Source: Podospora pseudoanserina (taxonomy: Eukaryota > Ascomycota > Sordariomycetes > Sordariales > Podosporaceae). From it: a DNA stretch of 64,000 nucleotides. The notes beneath the pieces were generated by a model. That model was not told the DNA's origin. It did no database searches and saw only the letters and a list, made by a program, of their open reading frames with translations. The position numbers and the translations under genes were made by a program. Shown here one piece after another: positions 35,370-47,062 of the stretch. Numbering within the stretch: position 1 is the stretch's first letter; each line of letters starts with the position of its first letter. Where the stretch lies: assembly GCF_035222485.1 (NCBI RefSeq), contig NC_085920.1:3658001-3722000 (forward strand). Reading direction: 5' to 3'.

Positions 35370-37330
35370 ATCGCCCCTGCGTACCGGGACAGTAAACAAA
35401 GGGGGTGACAACGGCGGGGCAACCACCGGGACAGGGATCCTGGTTTAGGGGGGGGTTATGTATGTATATGCCCATGTCAGGATCAAGGGAAGAAAAAGAC
35501 CCCATCCTACGTCTATGATCTGGCTTACCTTTCATGGCAAGACCAGACTGTTGAACAGCTCTCTTTACGTCATCTCCTTGCCCATCCATCCCATCAGTTC
35601 ATACCTCTTGTTGACCACTCACTCCCCATTCTTGACCCCCATCTTTCCTATCTAGTTTCCATATCCATATCCCCCCCTTTCCCTCCACCCAATATCACCA
35701 TTTCTACGAACATCTTCAACACTTCAAACCCTTCCCCCAGTGCGAATAGCCATAGCACACTATCCCTGGGCACTGTTCCAACGCCAAACACAGCCACGCC
35801 AGTTTCACCACCACCCACAGATAGCTGTCGAAATTACTATCCAAAATTTCCCCTTTTTAAGTTGGCACAGAATTTTCTTCTTCGCTCCATGTGACCCATA
35901 GACCGCATAGATAGCAAAAAAGAATAAACAACAAAACTTAAACCTCTCCACATCACCTGTTGTATATCGTGCCTCAACCGTGAAACCATTTTACCATCCT
36001 GTGACATTCAACACCCTCAAATCAAACCGAATGGCACACCACAAAATCATATCTCAAATGTAGTGGCCAACACCCGACCAGAAACAACCACCTCTTTCCC
36101 CCTCGACCCTTCTTTCATCTTGAGTTAGACATGTCACATCACCATCACCATCACCAAGCCAATCGCAAACATCTTTTTGACCGCCAAAACCAGAAACATG
36201 CCTCTCTTGTGAAGAGAACCATTACGGAGTCCCCTATTCATCTTACCAGCGCCCCCTCTCTCTGCCTATTTACTCACCCTCTTTACAATACAGTCAAAGG
36301 CCTTGAAAGAAAAACAAGAAGCCTTTAAACTATCTTGAAAGGCCTATTAACTATCTTCTAACGCCTAATAGTTATAAACGATACTCAGGGGAGCTACCTC
36401 TTTGTCTTTTGGGGGAGGGGTGGGGGGGGACCTTGGGTAAATAAACAGGGGGCTCACGTAAAGGTTCTCTCCTATTTTATCCTTGGGACTCTATTGCTCT
36501 ATTGGGGACTCTATAAGGTATCCAAACCTCTGGTAAGTCTTTCGTTCTATTCATCCTTCCCCGTTTTGTCTACCCATTTCATGCCCATCTTTCTATCCTG
36601 GAAAAAAAAACAAAAAGAGAAACATCCTCAGAGTCCCGACCATTTCCCTCGCCATTTCCCTCCCTTCCACCTTTTTTTGGTGATTATTTCCGCTTCATTT
36701 TCTCTCCCCTTCTTGCACTCTCGAGTGTTGCTGACCACAATCTGTCGCCAGGCGTGCTCCTCCCAAAGATCCCCCCTTCGGCCGGCCATGCTGCTCTCCT
36801 CGGTGACCACCCATCCCCAGTATTATTTATCAAGATTATCCCTTTTCGGGCTTTCTAATCGCCTAAGCAGCGCATACCAGATCCCAAAGCACTGAAACAA
36901 AACGAGAAAAACAAACAAAATACAAAATACCACACCTGTTACCACACCAATCGATAACAACACATAAAGTACAACCATATTCCATCCCGAAAACAAGAAC
37001 AAAACATAAACGAAAAGCTAATGCCTATGATACAGCGTAGAAAATGCTGTTCAAGGCTACCGCCGGCGGTATAGCGGGTATTGTCGTTAAAAATCAGAGT
37101 GTGAAATCACGGGTATCTCAAAGCCAACAAAGAACCCCAATCCAAGACCGAAAGAGAACCCGTCAAGGAACTAAAACTTCCTTTGAACAACCACCCCCCC
37201 CTCCCCACCCCCCACCCTTCACCACAAAAGGATCAAGCGAAAAAACGCAAGAAAATGAAACCGCAAATCAACTTTGCCCCGAAGCCCAACTCAAGGCAAG
37301 AGGCTACCCAAAGACAAAATCGACGCGCCA
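35370..37330. other. Long intergenic region with minisatellite
   Basis: About 2 kb lie between convergent genes. The region holds a 21-bp repeat array (36300-36383), C-rich tracts and a CAT/CAC run at 36131-36155. No coding sequence is supported. Confidence 0.55.
36300..36383 (-). repeat. 21-bp minisatellite, four units
   Basis: Units begin with GCCT at 36300, 36321, 36342 and 36363, for example GCCTATTAACTATCTTCTAAC. The reverse complement matches the 59.4 kb array. Confidence 0.75.
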
Positions 37331-38789
37331 CTAGGGTTGACTATCCAGGGCGGCAAGATTGTCTATCATGGCCTGATCATACCCCTTCGACTTATCATAA
37401 TCGGCGAGCCACTCGTCCCAAGTGAGGTTCGACAGTTTATCGTCCTCGGTCCAGTGCTGCGAAGACTGCTCAGGACCCAAGGCACCCCTCTCGGGAAAAT
37501 TGCCCCAGACAACCCTCTCAGGAAAATGCCCCAAAGGCTGTCCTGGAAAGTGCTCGCAATGCGAGCAATAACCGCCGCTGTCACCACCATTAGTCGCAGC
37601 ACGCAGACAGAGACAAAAGGAATGAGGGGTGGGGAAGAGATGGAAAAGCTCACCATTTCCAATCCGAATCTCGCCGGGTCTCCTGATCGAAGAAAGTGAG
37701 CAGCAGCTTCGTGGTGGCAATACCGATCCATCGATGTGCGTTGGTCCTCCACTCTTTCCAATCAAGCTCCAGATCTATATCATTCTCGGCATTCCAATTG
37801 AGGGTTCTGTCGAGATGGGAAATGATTCTTGTCCACTCTTGCTCTTCCAACAACTCTTTGGTCTTGGGAGTTGTAGCCGCCTTGACGATCTTGTGACCTT
37901 TATTGGACAACGACCGAATCATAACCCGGATTGCCCAATTTTCATGGATGCCATCGTTGGCATCATCATCAAATTGTCCGCATCGGGCCTCGAGGTCGGT
38001 CATTTCGAACCTTGTTTCGCAGATATAGAGCCGCATGAAACAGCGGGCGCAGAACAGATTTGTGCGCTCGTGGTAGGGGACAGTCTTGTCGGCAGCCTCA
38101 AGGTGCCGTTGCACAAAGAGAGAGTTGCAGCGCTTGCATGCCTTGTAGTTCCCTTCTGGGCGGTTCGACTGGCTATTAAGAAGAGACCGGCCATTGTTCG
38201 TCTGCCCATGCTCACGCCTGCTCTTCTTGTTGGGGACTGGAGAGTCACCATTGCTGACCGCAGCAGAAATCGACTGACCAGTCAGAGGAGACGAGTCGCT
38301 ACTCATCGACTGGCTCTTTCGCTTGATCGATTCCCGGCTCTCGCGTTCCGGGTTGCTGGGATGAATGTCGGCCTGGTCGCACGGTTGTGAGTTCATGGAA
38401 AGCAAAGCAAACGGACGGAAGGGGGAAATCGCGAAAGAACCTACTGGGTTTCCAACAATGATCGTGTCACCAACGGCATTGCTAGAGGGTCGTCTGGCTT
38501 GAGGGACGCGAGGTTGCAACATGGGTCGAAGACGAGACGGTTCGACTGTACTAGGGGCAAAAACCGCTGCATGTCTGGTGGGAATCGAAGGAAATGGAGA
38601 CATCATTCCTGTCGGGGAGTTGGTAAACCGTGGAGGCCATTCCGACGGTCGGCGTGTCGTCATGGCTGCCAAGGGGGGATTAGGTTCAGGGGCGGCTGCG
38701 GTCGGATTTGTTGAGAAGGGTGTTAGTGAAGAGCTGGCCTGGGTCGGGCGCCCGCTTCTTGATGAAGAAAATCCTCTCGCTGGAAACAT
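37331..38789 (-). CDS. Unrecognised cysteine-cluster (putative zinc-binding) protein
   Basis: The start is MFPARGFSSS at 38789. The final intron 37653-37578 joins DSDWK to CGGYCSHCEHF, and the stop is at 37331. The protein is about 460 residues if a stop-free 72-nt candidate intron (38444-38373) is retained. The N-terminal 230 residues are Pro/Ser/Arg-rich and disordered. A folded part has the clusters CKRCNSLFV and FCARCFMRLYIC about 30 residues apart, likely one zinc site. It then has conserved-looking acidic/Trp segments (WTRIISHLDRTLNWN, LDWKEWRTNAHRWIG) and a third cysteine group near the end. The tail is WTEDDKLSNLTWDEWL. I do not recognise the family; a nuclear regulatory role is only a guess. 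Confidence 0.7.
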
Positions 38790-39777
38790 CTTTTTCTCGC
38801 TGGAATGTCCAGTAGGATGCTCGAGTCGCGACCAACTTGGGTTCTTCGAACACGGGTGTGGTTGAGGCGTCTTAGGCAAACATCGGGGCCGCACGCCTCG
38901 CCGACGATAGCGTGGAAGTAATTGATGCTTGTGTGGAGCGAGGAAGGGGAAGGAAGAGGGGAGAGGGGAGAAGGGGAGGAGGGAAAAGACGGATGGTAAT
39001 GGGGACGGTTATAATGTTAACGAAAATAAAAAACGGGGGGATACACTGGGGAGGCAAGATACGTTTAACAGTGGCCTACGCACTGTAAAACGACCAAAGA
39101 TGGCGAGGGTTGCTCTGGGGAAAGAAGCAAACAGTGCTCCACGGTGACAATAGTAGCCAAACTACGGATATAGTGAAAATGCTACTGGACAATGGAAAGG
39201 AGTGGATGGGAGTTGGTGGTGGTGAAGGCGATGGCGGAGGGGGGGTTGCTCTCGGGCCCAACGACAGGCATACTAGGTGGAGGTGGAAGGTAATCCAAGA
39301 GAGGGCGAGTCTATCCAGGTCTAATTACTGAGTGGAAACGGACAACTTGACGATAACCTTAAAATTATTTTGTTGTGCCGCTTTATGTATGGGTTATGCC
39401 TGCCTCGGTAAATGTCTCCTCAACCTGAGTTGGACGAACCACCGTAACACAGTTCAAGACGATTGTTCATGTGAGTATTGTCCTGGCGTGAATGCTGTGC
39501 ATCTTTTGTTGTCTCTACTTGGTGAATATAGTTACGGTGACTGGCTGAAGGTAACTTCACATCTATCCCGGAACAGAACCCCAACCTCATGTAATCTTGT
39601 AAGGTCAAGCCTCAGCATCACCCACAAATCAGCCAGACCCCTTCCTCCGTATCCCAAGCCCGTTGTTGAGAGAACCGCCCAATGTTCTAGACATGTGAAA
39701 GATGAGGTGGACTTGAATTTATTTCTATAAACGTCCGCGATTTTTACATCATACATATTCATACAACCGGCTTCCCA
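38790..39777. other. Intergenic
   Basis: It holds the promoter of the cysteine-cluster gene and the 3' flank of OCT1. No coding sequence is supported. Confidence 0.5.
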
Positions 39778-42147
39778 CTAGTGACTTCCTGCCCCCCAAC
39801 TGCCCACCAAAGCCATGGCCTTCTCTCCGCCATCAGCCAGCCTCTCGTCCTTCAAAACATCAGAGAGGCATGTCCATGGGTCACGACCGCCGCCCCACTT
39901 GAGGAGGCTCTCCTTAAGCCTCTCCCCGTTTTGTCTATCTAGCGCCAAGCCGTTTGCGCCACCGGAAAATACCACGTCCCAAACCCGTTGGGCCAGCACC
40001 TTGTCGAACAGATAGCTGTAGTAAGTGCTTCCGTACCCAGACAAATGCCCAAAAAAGCCCTGCCATCTCGTGTCCTCTGGATCAGGCTGCATGCTGCTGA
40101 GCTCTCTCTGAATCTGGTGGAATATCTTGGTAGAGTCAAACCCAGGTCGATTAGCTTCAGCTGAGTGAAGCCTTTGGTCCAGCATTGCCATGATAATCTG
40201 GTTTTCAGTGTCCAGACCCTCGAACCTCCGCGCCTGGTGGAGCTTTTGAGTTACCAGCTTGTAAGGAAGCGGCTCGTTCGTCTGGTAATGCCGAGCAAAT
40301 AACTCCAGCACGGCCGGGTCGGCGGCAAAGAACTCCATCAATGTCGATGGCAGCTCCGCCAGGTCTGTAGCGCACCTGGTGCCAGATACATTCTGGAACG
40401 AGGTACGAGCTAGGATCGAGTGTATGGCGTGGCCCATCTCATGAAAGAGCGTTTCCAACTCGTAAAAGTTCAGGAGAGCAGGCTGGTCCCTGGCGGCCTG
40501 GGGAAAGTCGCAGACGAGGGCGATGGTGGGAAGCTGCATAACGGCCTTTCCACGCTTGGAGTACATCATCCCGTCGTTCGCCGCCTGCTCCGGGGTCGGG
40601 AAAGACTGAGCATCTGGATCGTGTTTGCTCTCAAGCCAGATCTCGTCCACCTCCTCTGCCGAGATCTCGCGTGAGCAGCGGAGCGTAAAGTGAGCTGGGT
40701 TGGGCGACTTGTCTGGCCGGTAGAAAAGATCACAGTATAACACAGCCACCACGCCATCTGTATCAGACACGACATCAAGGCGGCGCACATCCGGATGCCA
40801 TGTCTCTCCCGGCAATGTTTGCGTTGGCACAAATCTGATGCCGTACAGTTGAGTGAAAAGCCTGGAGAGGCCCTGCATGACGACGCCTACAGAAAAGTAG
40901 GCGGAGAGGTCATCCGACCGCGTCGGCGCCCTCTCTGATCTTCGAAGAGCCTCCTGGTAGTAGTCCTTATCCCAAGGGTAAACCTCCTCAGACTTGCCTG
41001 TCTCCCTCTCCTTCAACATTCTGAGCTCGGCCAATTCTGTTTTGGCTTTGTGCCCGTTGCTATGTGCCAGGGCACGGAGAAATTGGTCCACCGCCTCTGG
41101 GCTTTTGGCCATCATGCGATCACGAAGAGCCAGATGGCCATAACTCTCAAAGCCTGAGAGATCGGCGAGCTCGCCTCTCAACTTGACCATATGCTCGAGC
41201 ATAGCTACCGAGCGGGTAGATGCTGTACGAGAAGCGTGATAGAGAGCACGCCTGACCTCAGGATCCTTGACCGTCCGCAACGCCAAAGTGGCTTTTGAAC
41301 CCAGTGTCTCCAAGGTGGTCTGGCCAAACCGAGTGGCCAATCTGACCTCTACCGGGTCCATGCCCATAAGCTTGCTGCTCGGCACAGTAATCTCGGGGTA
41401 CTCTGGCTTCATCCCCTGGATGAACCGAGACCCAACTGTGCTGATTTGCGACGACAACCACACGAAACGCTCCCGGTGCCTTTGGCTCAGGTTGACGGCA
41501 GACTTGGTGAAATCCAACCTCAACACCTCAGCAACAGCCTTTTCCTCTTCTGACCACACAGACGTAACATCGGGGTTCGACATGGCCTTGATCAGCTGAT
41601 CGTATAAGCCAGTCATGGTGTTGAGCTCGTTCATGTACTGATATACCAAATCCCAGGCTTGGTCGGCGCTGCGCTGGGTGAGAAGCTCTGGGTGTGTCAC
41701 ACGGACGAAATCGCACATATCGAGAACTCGACAAAGGATATCGCTCAACCTGTCAAGTTGGCGAACAACTCCTCGATATTCCTCCACCGTCTTTGCCGAT
41801 AGCACCTTGTCGACGGTGGCCCGCGCTCTCTTCAAGCTCACCTGGGCGAAGGTGAGGAACCCACTAGGTGTCCTCAGATACTGATTCCTAAAAAGACCGA
41901 CCGGTTTGTTTATGTACGGCGGTGCCGAAAACTCCTTCCAATGCGTCGACGAATCGAAAATATCGCGGAGCAAAAGGTCGTCATGCCGTTCATAACCCTT
42001 GGGCGGGGTGTGAATGAAGGCAGACACTGGGCCCAAAGCATCTACCGAGAGCCATCTTCGTTGCGTGTGGGACAAACAACAGCTAGAACATATTGGTCGC
42101 CTCAGCCGGGTCGACCGTAAAAGTTGGGACTGTATCGATTTCAACAT
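39778..42147 (-). CDS. oct1: Mitochondrial intermediate peptidase (M3 family)
   Basis: An intronless gene of 789 codons. The enzyme removes an octapeptide from imported precursors in the mitochondrial matrix after the main processing protease has cut. The leader MLKSIQSQLLRSTRLRRPIC and the following TQRRWLSVDAL are a typical presequence. The body matches thimet-oligopeptidase/MIP proteins. It has the zinc motif FHEMGHAIHS (HExxH) and a downstream ligand in the ELPSTLMEFFAADP helix. It also has the conserved FFGHLSGYGSTYYSYLFDK near the end. The ATG at 42147 is chosen because the frame upstream has no earlier ATG. Its neighbours MIC26/27, TPC1 and an mS42-like protein are also mitochondrial. 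Confidence 0.95.
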   Translation of the reverse strand: MLKSIQSQLLRSTRLRRPICSSCCLSHTQRRWLSVDALGPVSAFIHTPPKGYERHDDLLLRDIFDSSTHWKEFSAPPYINKPVGLFRNQYLRTPSGFLTFAQVSLKRARATVDKVLSAKTVEEYRGVVRQLDRLSDILCRVLDMCDFVRVTHPELLTQRSADQAWDLVYQYMNELNTMTGLYDQLIKAMSNPDVTSVWSEEEKAVAEVLRLDFTKSAVNLSQRHRERFVWLSSQISTVGSRFIQGMKPEYPEITVPSSKLMGMDPVEVRLATRFGQTTLETLGSKATLALRTVKDPEVRRALYHASRTASTRSVAMLEHMVKLRGELADLSGFESYGHLALRDRMMAKSPEAVDQFLRALAHSNGHKAKTELAELRMLKERETGKSEEVYPWDKDYYQEALRRSERAPTRSDDLSAYFSVGVVMQGLSRLFTQLYGIRFVPTQTLPGETWHPDVRRLDVVSDTDGVVAVLYCDLFYRPDKSPNPAHFTLRCSREISAEEVDEIWLESKHDPDAQSFPTPEQAANDGMMYSKRGKAVMQLPTIALVCDFPQAARDQPALLNFYELETLFHEMGHAIHSILARTSFQNVSGTRCATDLAELPSTLMEFFAADPAVLELFARHYQTNEPLPYKLVTQKLHQARRFEGLDTENQIIMAMLDQRLHSAEANRPGFDSTKIFHQIQRELSSMQPDPEDTRWQGFFGHLSGYGSTYYSYLFDKVLAQRVWDVVFSGGANGLALDRQNGERLKESLLKWGGGRDPWTCLSDVLKDERLADGGEKAMALVGSWGAGSH

Positions 42148-43264
42148 GGCTGCGATTGACAAGGGGGGCTCGAGAGCTTTGTCCCTAGCTCGGCATTGGT
42201 GTAAATGAGTGGAGGGGTGCTGGCAAAGTTGAAGATGAACTCAACCGCGCCCAGTCACCGCTGGGCTACCTAGAGCCGGACGCCACCTATGTCGATAACC
42301 TCCTTCTGCCCTCCCCAATGTGATCCAGTTATTTTCGAAACTTCGCGAGCAGGCACACGAGCAGTTGCAGGGGTTTGTCGTCTGTCGAGGTGGGATGGCA
42401 GAGGCCCAAAAAAATGGCAAGTCAAAATTCCGAGTACGGTGGTATTGGTTTGCCTCTGTCTAACCTTATATAAAAAGGGTTAGGGCTGTGGCAGTGATAG
42501 CAGCTGCGCTTGTTTGGCTGCGGCTATAGTGTGAGACTTTAAGCGGACTTTGCTATATGACTGGCAACTCGGACCACCCCCCGACATCTGTGTAAGCTAA
42601 GTCACTTAACTGCTCACCTAACTGAGCCAAAGCTAATTTAGACTATTAGGCTTAATTGGGCAGCTCATCCAGATTTTTGGACTTCAAGCATAAAGTTCAC
42701 TACGAAAGTCATGCTTTTAAATTAAAAGTACGATACTACTATATTATTATATAAAAACTAGTATGCGTGGGAGCCTTTATCACTACTAGAAAAGCTTCCT
42801 ATATTTATTTATACTTTAATTGACTATAGTGTAGTTAAGTTGTAATTGATTAAGTAAAGTTGTGTACGCAGCTAACTAATTTATGAAAGTTGATTAGCTG
42901 CTTAAGTAGTCAAATTAATTGCCGGGTCTTTGCTGGGTGGCCTGTGCGGCCTTCAAAGGTGGTCCGAGTTGCCAGTCATCTAGTAGACTCCCTGGGTTGA
43001 CAATGCCAAGGCCACTCTTTGTAGGGCCAAAAGGGTTCTGAGACAGTGACGAACGAATACCACCGTACCGAGATCCCGGAAATAGCCGCACCCGCATCTG
43101 ATCCCAGCCAGCATTGCAACTTCCAGGTTCCCAAATCCCGGTCGTTTTGAACTTTGAAGCTCTCGACCACAGACGACGCCTGCTCCCCGGGCCACGATCT
43201 TTTACCAGCCCTCCTTTTTCCTCTTCCTCTTCGTCGCAAGGGAAAATCCAATTGGGTCGAGACC
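42148..43264. other. Intergenic with an AT-rich island
   Basis: Positions about 42530-42920 are markedly A/T- and TA-rich with no coding potential, while both sides return to normal composition. This looks like a relic that has gone through repeat-induced point mutation, or simply an AT-rich spacer. Confidence 0.5.
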
Positions 43265-44214
43265 ATGGCCACCAGACTGCTGTTTCAACGGGTAAGTCTT
43301 TGTCCCGGATGCAGCTACCTATCCATCCCGCCTTGCACCTAGCGTCATATATACATCTATCTACAAATCGCTAACATGTCTCTCCTCTCCAGCGAGCCGC
43401 GCCATTGACGGCCGCCGTCCTCGTCGGCAGCATCGCCTTCTCTCCCTCCCTCGCCCATGCCGAAGCCCCCAACGGTCGTCAGTTTGTACGTCAAGCACCT
43501 CTCTACCAAACCATACCATCACCCCACTAACACACGCCCCAGCCCAGAAAACCCATCTACGACGACGACCTCGACGACCTCCTCCCCACCTCCAAAACCC
43601 TCCCCGCTCCCCCCAAGCCAGCAGCAACCGAGCCAACAACACCCTCCACCTCCCTCATCACCCTCCCCACCACCTCCGAACCAGCCGTCATCAAAAAAGA
43701 AACCCCCACCGACCTCCTCGCCCAGCGAATCCGCTCCGCCCGCCTCTACCTCTACCACCACTCCTGCATCCTCGAAGACGCAGTCAACTCCTCCCTCTCC
43801 CGCGCCTTCGACCTCGAGCAATCTTTTACTTCCACCATCTCCGGCCTCGCCCCCGACCGTGCCTCAGGAGAAAAGCTCATGCCCGGAGCCATCTATGTCC
43901 TCGTAGCCGGAATGGCAGGCAGCATTGTCGCCCGCAACAGAAACGTCCTCCTCCGCACGGCGACACCCCTGGCGTTGGGCATCACCGCCGCTTGGACCGT
44001 CCTCCCCGTCACGATGACAAATGTCTCGGAGCTGCTGTGGTATTACGAGAAGAAGGTACCTGCGGTGGCGGAGGCGCATCTGCAGGTTAGGGAGGGGGTG
44101 GAGAAGGGTGTTTACATGGCAAAGGTGCATGCCGAGCTGGCGCAGAGGAAGATTGAGGAGGGGGTTAGGGAGGTTAGGGAGGGGTTGGAGGGGTGGGTTA
44201 GGAAGGGGAAATAA
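43265..44214 (+). CDS. mic27: MICOS complex subunit, MIC26/MIC27 (apolipoprotein O-like)
   Basis: Exons 43265-43291, 43393-43485 and 43543-44214 encode 263 residues, all junctions phase 0. It is an inner-membrane protein that helps shape cristae junctions. The N-terminus (MATRLLFQRRAAPLTAAVLVG) is a mitochondrial signal with a first hydrophobic helix. A Pro/Thr-rich region follows, then the family core: ARLYLYHHSCILEDAVNSS, FTSTISGLAPDRASGEKLMPG and two membrane-type segments (AIYVLVAGMAGSIVARNRN; PLALGITAAWTVLPVTMTN). The amphipathic C-terminus carries VREGVEKG-type repeats. Which of MIC26 or MIC27 it is cannot be settled by eye. The first exon has only nine codons. Confidence 0.85.
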
Positions 44215-44556
44215 ATGAAAAGGGGGATGGTTGTGTGTTGTGAGGTAGACAAAAAGGGGGGTTGGGAAAAAGTGATATGTGTACCTAGCCTGGGAGAAGG
44301 GGTAGCAGAGGCGGTAGCGGAATTATCCCTCTTGTATCAATACGTAGAAAGCTTGCCATTTTTTAAAAGTCAGAAAAGGCTTGGGGGGTAGAATTATACT
44401 GTTTCTCTTTTGAATTGTGAGAAATTGACTCTCAACTCTTATTTGCGGTATGTTCATGTAAGTGGTGTGGTCTATTATGTACAATTCTCATCTAACTAAT
44501 ATCCCGTTTCTACAGTGCTGTATCCTTGTATATACCCATTTTTGCTACCCAAACCT

Positions 44557-45606
44557 TCAAATCCCCTTGACGTTATTCCCCCCTGTTCCAAAACTCCCAT
44601 AAAACCTCAACGCCCGCTCATAAGTCCACATGGTCACCGCGCTCGCCGGCGCAGCCTTGACCAAGCTCACCGTCAACCCCCTATACAACCCCCTCACCCC
44701 CTCCCGCGCTACAATCTCCCTCATCGTACCAAATGTCCCGTGGGTATACTCTGGTATATTCTTATGCACATACCCCCCCCTCGTCGGGCCCTGCACCTGT
44801 ATTCTCTTTCTCACCAAATCCAACGGAAACGTCCCTGTTTTGGCAGTAACAGAAGCTATCGTCCCTGCCAATGCCCCGCCTGAACTGAAGGGAAGCTCCA
44901 GCTTTGACAATTTGGGACGGAGGGTCTCGTACACGGCGAAGAACGTCCCCATAAAGGGGATGATCTGTCCCAGGGCGGGGGCTAACCCCCGGAAGAAACC
45001 TTTGTACCCCTCCTGGTGATGGATCTGTCTGATGGCGGGGAGGAAGCCCTTGTAGATTTTGTCATTGCCCTGGGCGGCGAAGCGGGTTCGTAGGAGGTCG
45101 AGGGGGTAAGTGGCTGTTGTGCCTGTTGCTCCGGCTGCCGCGCCGGAGATGAAGGATTCTGCTGATGGGGGGAGGGTAGACTCGCCGAGGGTGGAGTGGA
45201 GGAGGAGAGTGGTTTGGCGGTAGGTGGTGAACTGGACGGCGAAGTAGCAGAGGTACAGGAGTTCGGCGGGGAGGTTTCCTTTCCAGAGGCCGGTGAGGCC
45301 TTCAGACCGAAATATGGAGAGGAGGGTGGGGAGGGTGCCTTTGTAGATAGGGGAGCCGTGGAGGTTGCGGGTGGAGAGGGGGTCGGAGAGGGAGTGGGTT
45401 TGGAGTTGGAGGCGGATTTTGACTACATCTAGGGGGGCTATGACGAAGCTATTCAGAGACATGGGGTTAGGGTGGGTTGGGGTATAGAAAAGGGGGTGGA
45501 GGAGGTGAGGAGCATACCGAGAGACTACACCGGCTGTGGCGCCGGCGGCGGTGACTTGGAGGCGGGTGCCTTCATCTTTGAGGCGGTCGCCTGGTTTGGC
45601 TGACAT
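44557..45606 (-). CDS. tpc1: Mitochondrial thiamine pyrophosphate carrier (SLC25 family)
   Basis: Exons 45606-45518 and 45448-44557 encode 326 residues. This inner-membrane carrier brings thiamine pyrophosphate into the matrix. Three carrier repeats are seen with signature motifs [20 protein letters not shown] and [10 protein letters not shown] and partner motifs such as GLWKGN, GFFRGL and GLYRGL. The N-terminal [21 protein letters not shown] matches fungal Tpc1. Splicing restores [14 protein letters not shown]; the 69-nt intron is stop-free, so unspliced RNA would insert 23 residues in the first membrane helix. The converging MIC26/27-type gene ends about 340 bases away. Confidence 0.92.
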   Translation of the reverse strand: MSAKPGDRLKDEGTRLQVTAAGATAGVVSRYAPHLLHPLFYTPTHPNPMSLNSFVIAPLDVVKIRLQLQTHSLSDPLSTRNLHGSPIYKGTLPTLLSIFRSEGLTGLWKGNLPAELLYLCYFAVQFTTYRQTTLLLHSTLGESTLPPSAESFISGAAAGATGTTATYPLDLLRTRFAAQGNDKIYKGFLPAIRQIHHQEGYKGFFRGLAPALGQIIPFMGTFFAVYETLRPKLSKLELPFSSGGALAGTIASVTAKTGTFPLDLVRKRIQVQGPTRGGYVHKNIPEYTHGTFGTMREIVAREGVRGLYRGLTVSLVKAAPASAVTMWTYERALRFYGSFGTGGNNVKGI

Positions 45607-47062
45607 TCATTCAGTGGGGGGTGACGAAGGTGTCGTCGTTAAAGATATGACGAGCCAAAGAGAGGATGACGACGCAGGGATGGTTGATATGCAGGCGCAC
45701 GCACTAGGACAACAAGCTTTTTGCGCCTCTTTATTTTGGTCCGTCCGGTGTCTGTGGGTGATCTTCAAGGAAGGTAATGGGAAGCTCGATCAAGCTGCAG
45801 TTGTAGCTTTGGGCAAAAAAGCAAGATGCGTTGCTAGAGCCTTCCAGAGCGATTGCGTGTTCAAAAATGGAAAAAATGCACTGAAGACAGCTCGGTAAGT
45901 TGCGTGTATGCTTGGAAATGCAGCTACATGAATCTCATGTCCTCATACGCCAGGGGCGCGGCTTATCGCGATTGATGGTGGTGTTGTGTATTTTTGGACC
46001 TCAAATCTGAAGATATCAAAAGCAGTGACGACATTGCTGTCAGTTGACAGGGGGCTATAACTTTTTTTTTCTGCTGGTTGAGGGAGCGCACGGAACAAGC
46101 CGCCGCCTAGATCTCTTGACCACCTAAACCACGAGTCCAAAGCCATATTGTGTATCACCCCGATCTGCAGTGTGAACACACGCGGATGGACAACGACCGA
46201 CTGACGAGCGCAGCGATTGACGAGATATTCAGAAGAAGAGCAAAGATCCATGGGGATCTGAGAACAGATGCATTGCATGGAGCAGAAAGAGGCGTCTTAT
46301 CTGCATCCGACATCCCGAATCCACCTCGCTCAAGCGTCGGCAGCCTTTTCACCGCGAGCCGGGGCAGTGTCGGCAGCTCTCTCTCACAGGCAGGCACCTT
46401 CCCCGCGACCACTGGGCTCCGCCGTCATTGCAGCACGGGGTGCAATAAGTCGAGCTCTGATTGGTTCCATCCGCCCGAATCGCAGCTTAGCGGCGGGACC
46501 CACCTCAACTTGGCTGAAATGCCCTGAACTCTCAGCGGGTCAGCGGCCACACGGAAGGGCTTTGTTACATCAGAGTCGAGATGCACGCCTTAACACGCCG
46601 TTCCTCCGTTCCCGTGTGAGGTTCGAGTGGGGTTCCGGACCCTCATGTTGAGGTTCCTCCTCGTCGTGAAACCTACAGGCCACGGCAACTTCGGCCGATT
46701 TCACCCAGATATCAAGACGTCGTCCCCCTCCTGCGCTATCGCTAGCCACAGGAGAGTCTGTCCTCTCTGCATCTCTCTGCGTCTCTCTGCATCTCTCGTC
46801 TCGCCGTGTTGCTCATCCACCACCCAAACATTCATCTGCATGACGAGTTAGCGGCATGTGATCTTGTTTTACACCTGCCCTGCGTATGAGACATTCTGGC
46901 ACGGCCCCTGGAGCCTTCATATAGACGACCTGGTTCTTCCATCTTCTTGCTTTTTTATACAATATCAGCTCAGTCCCACTCAGATCCGCTACTATCCACC
47001 TACCTACCCCCCCTTAACACTTCACCTCATCCAACAAACAACCACATCAATTACGCATCAGG
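45607..47062. other. Intergenic
   Basis: It is the upstream DNA of divergent genes (TPC1 minus, 47063 plus). A poly-T run lies near 46062-46070, and CTCTGCATCTCTCTG-type short repeats lie near 46763-46800. No gene is supported. Confidence 0.5.

Noticed and set aside
36131-36328. Open frame starting with a histidine run
   Set aside because: The His run is a CAC/CAT microsatellite; the rest has no coding character.
37650-37690. End of the cysteine-cluster gene at the in-frame stop after TRRDSDWKW
   Set aside because: A consensus donor at 37653 and acceptor at 37578 join a coherent cysteine-containing tail, so that stop is intronic.
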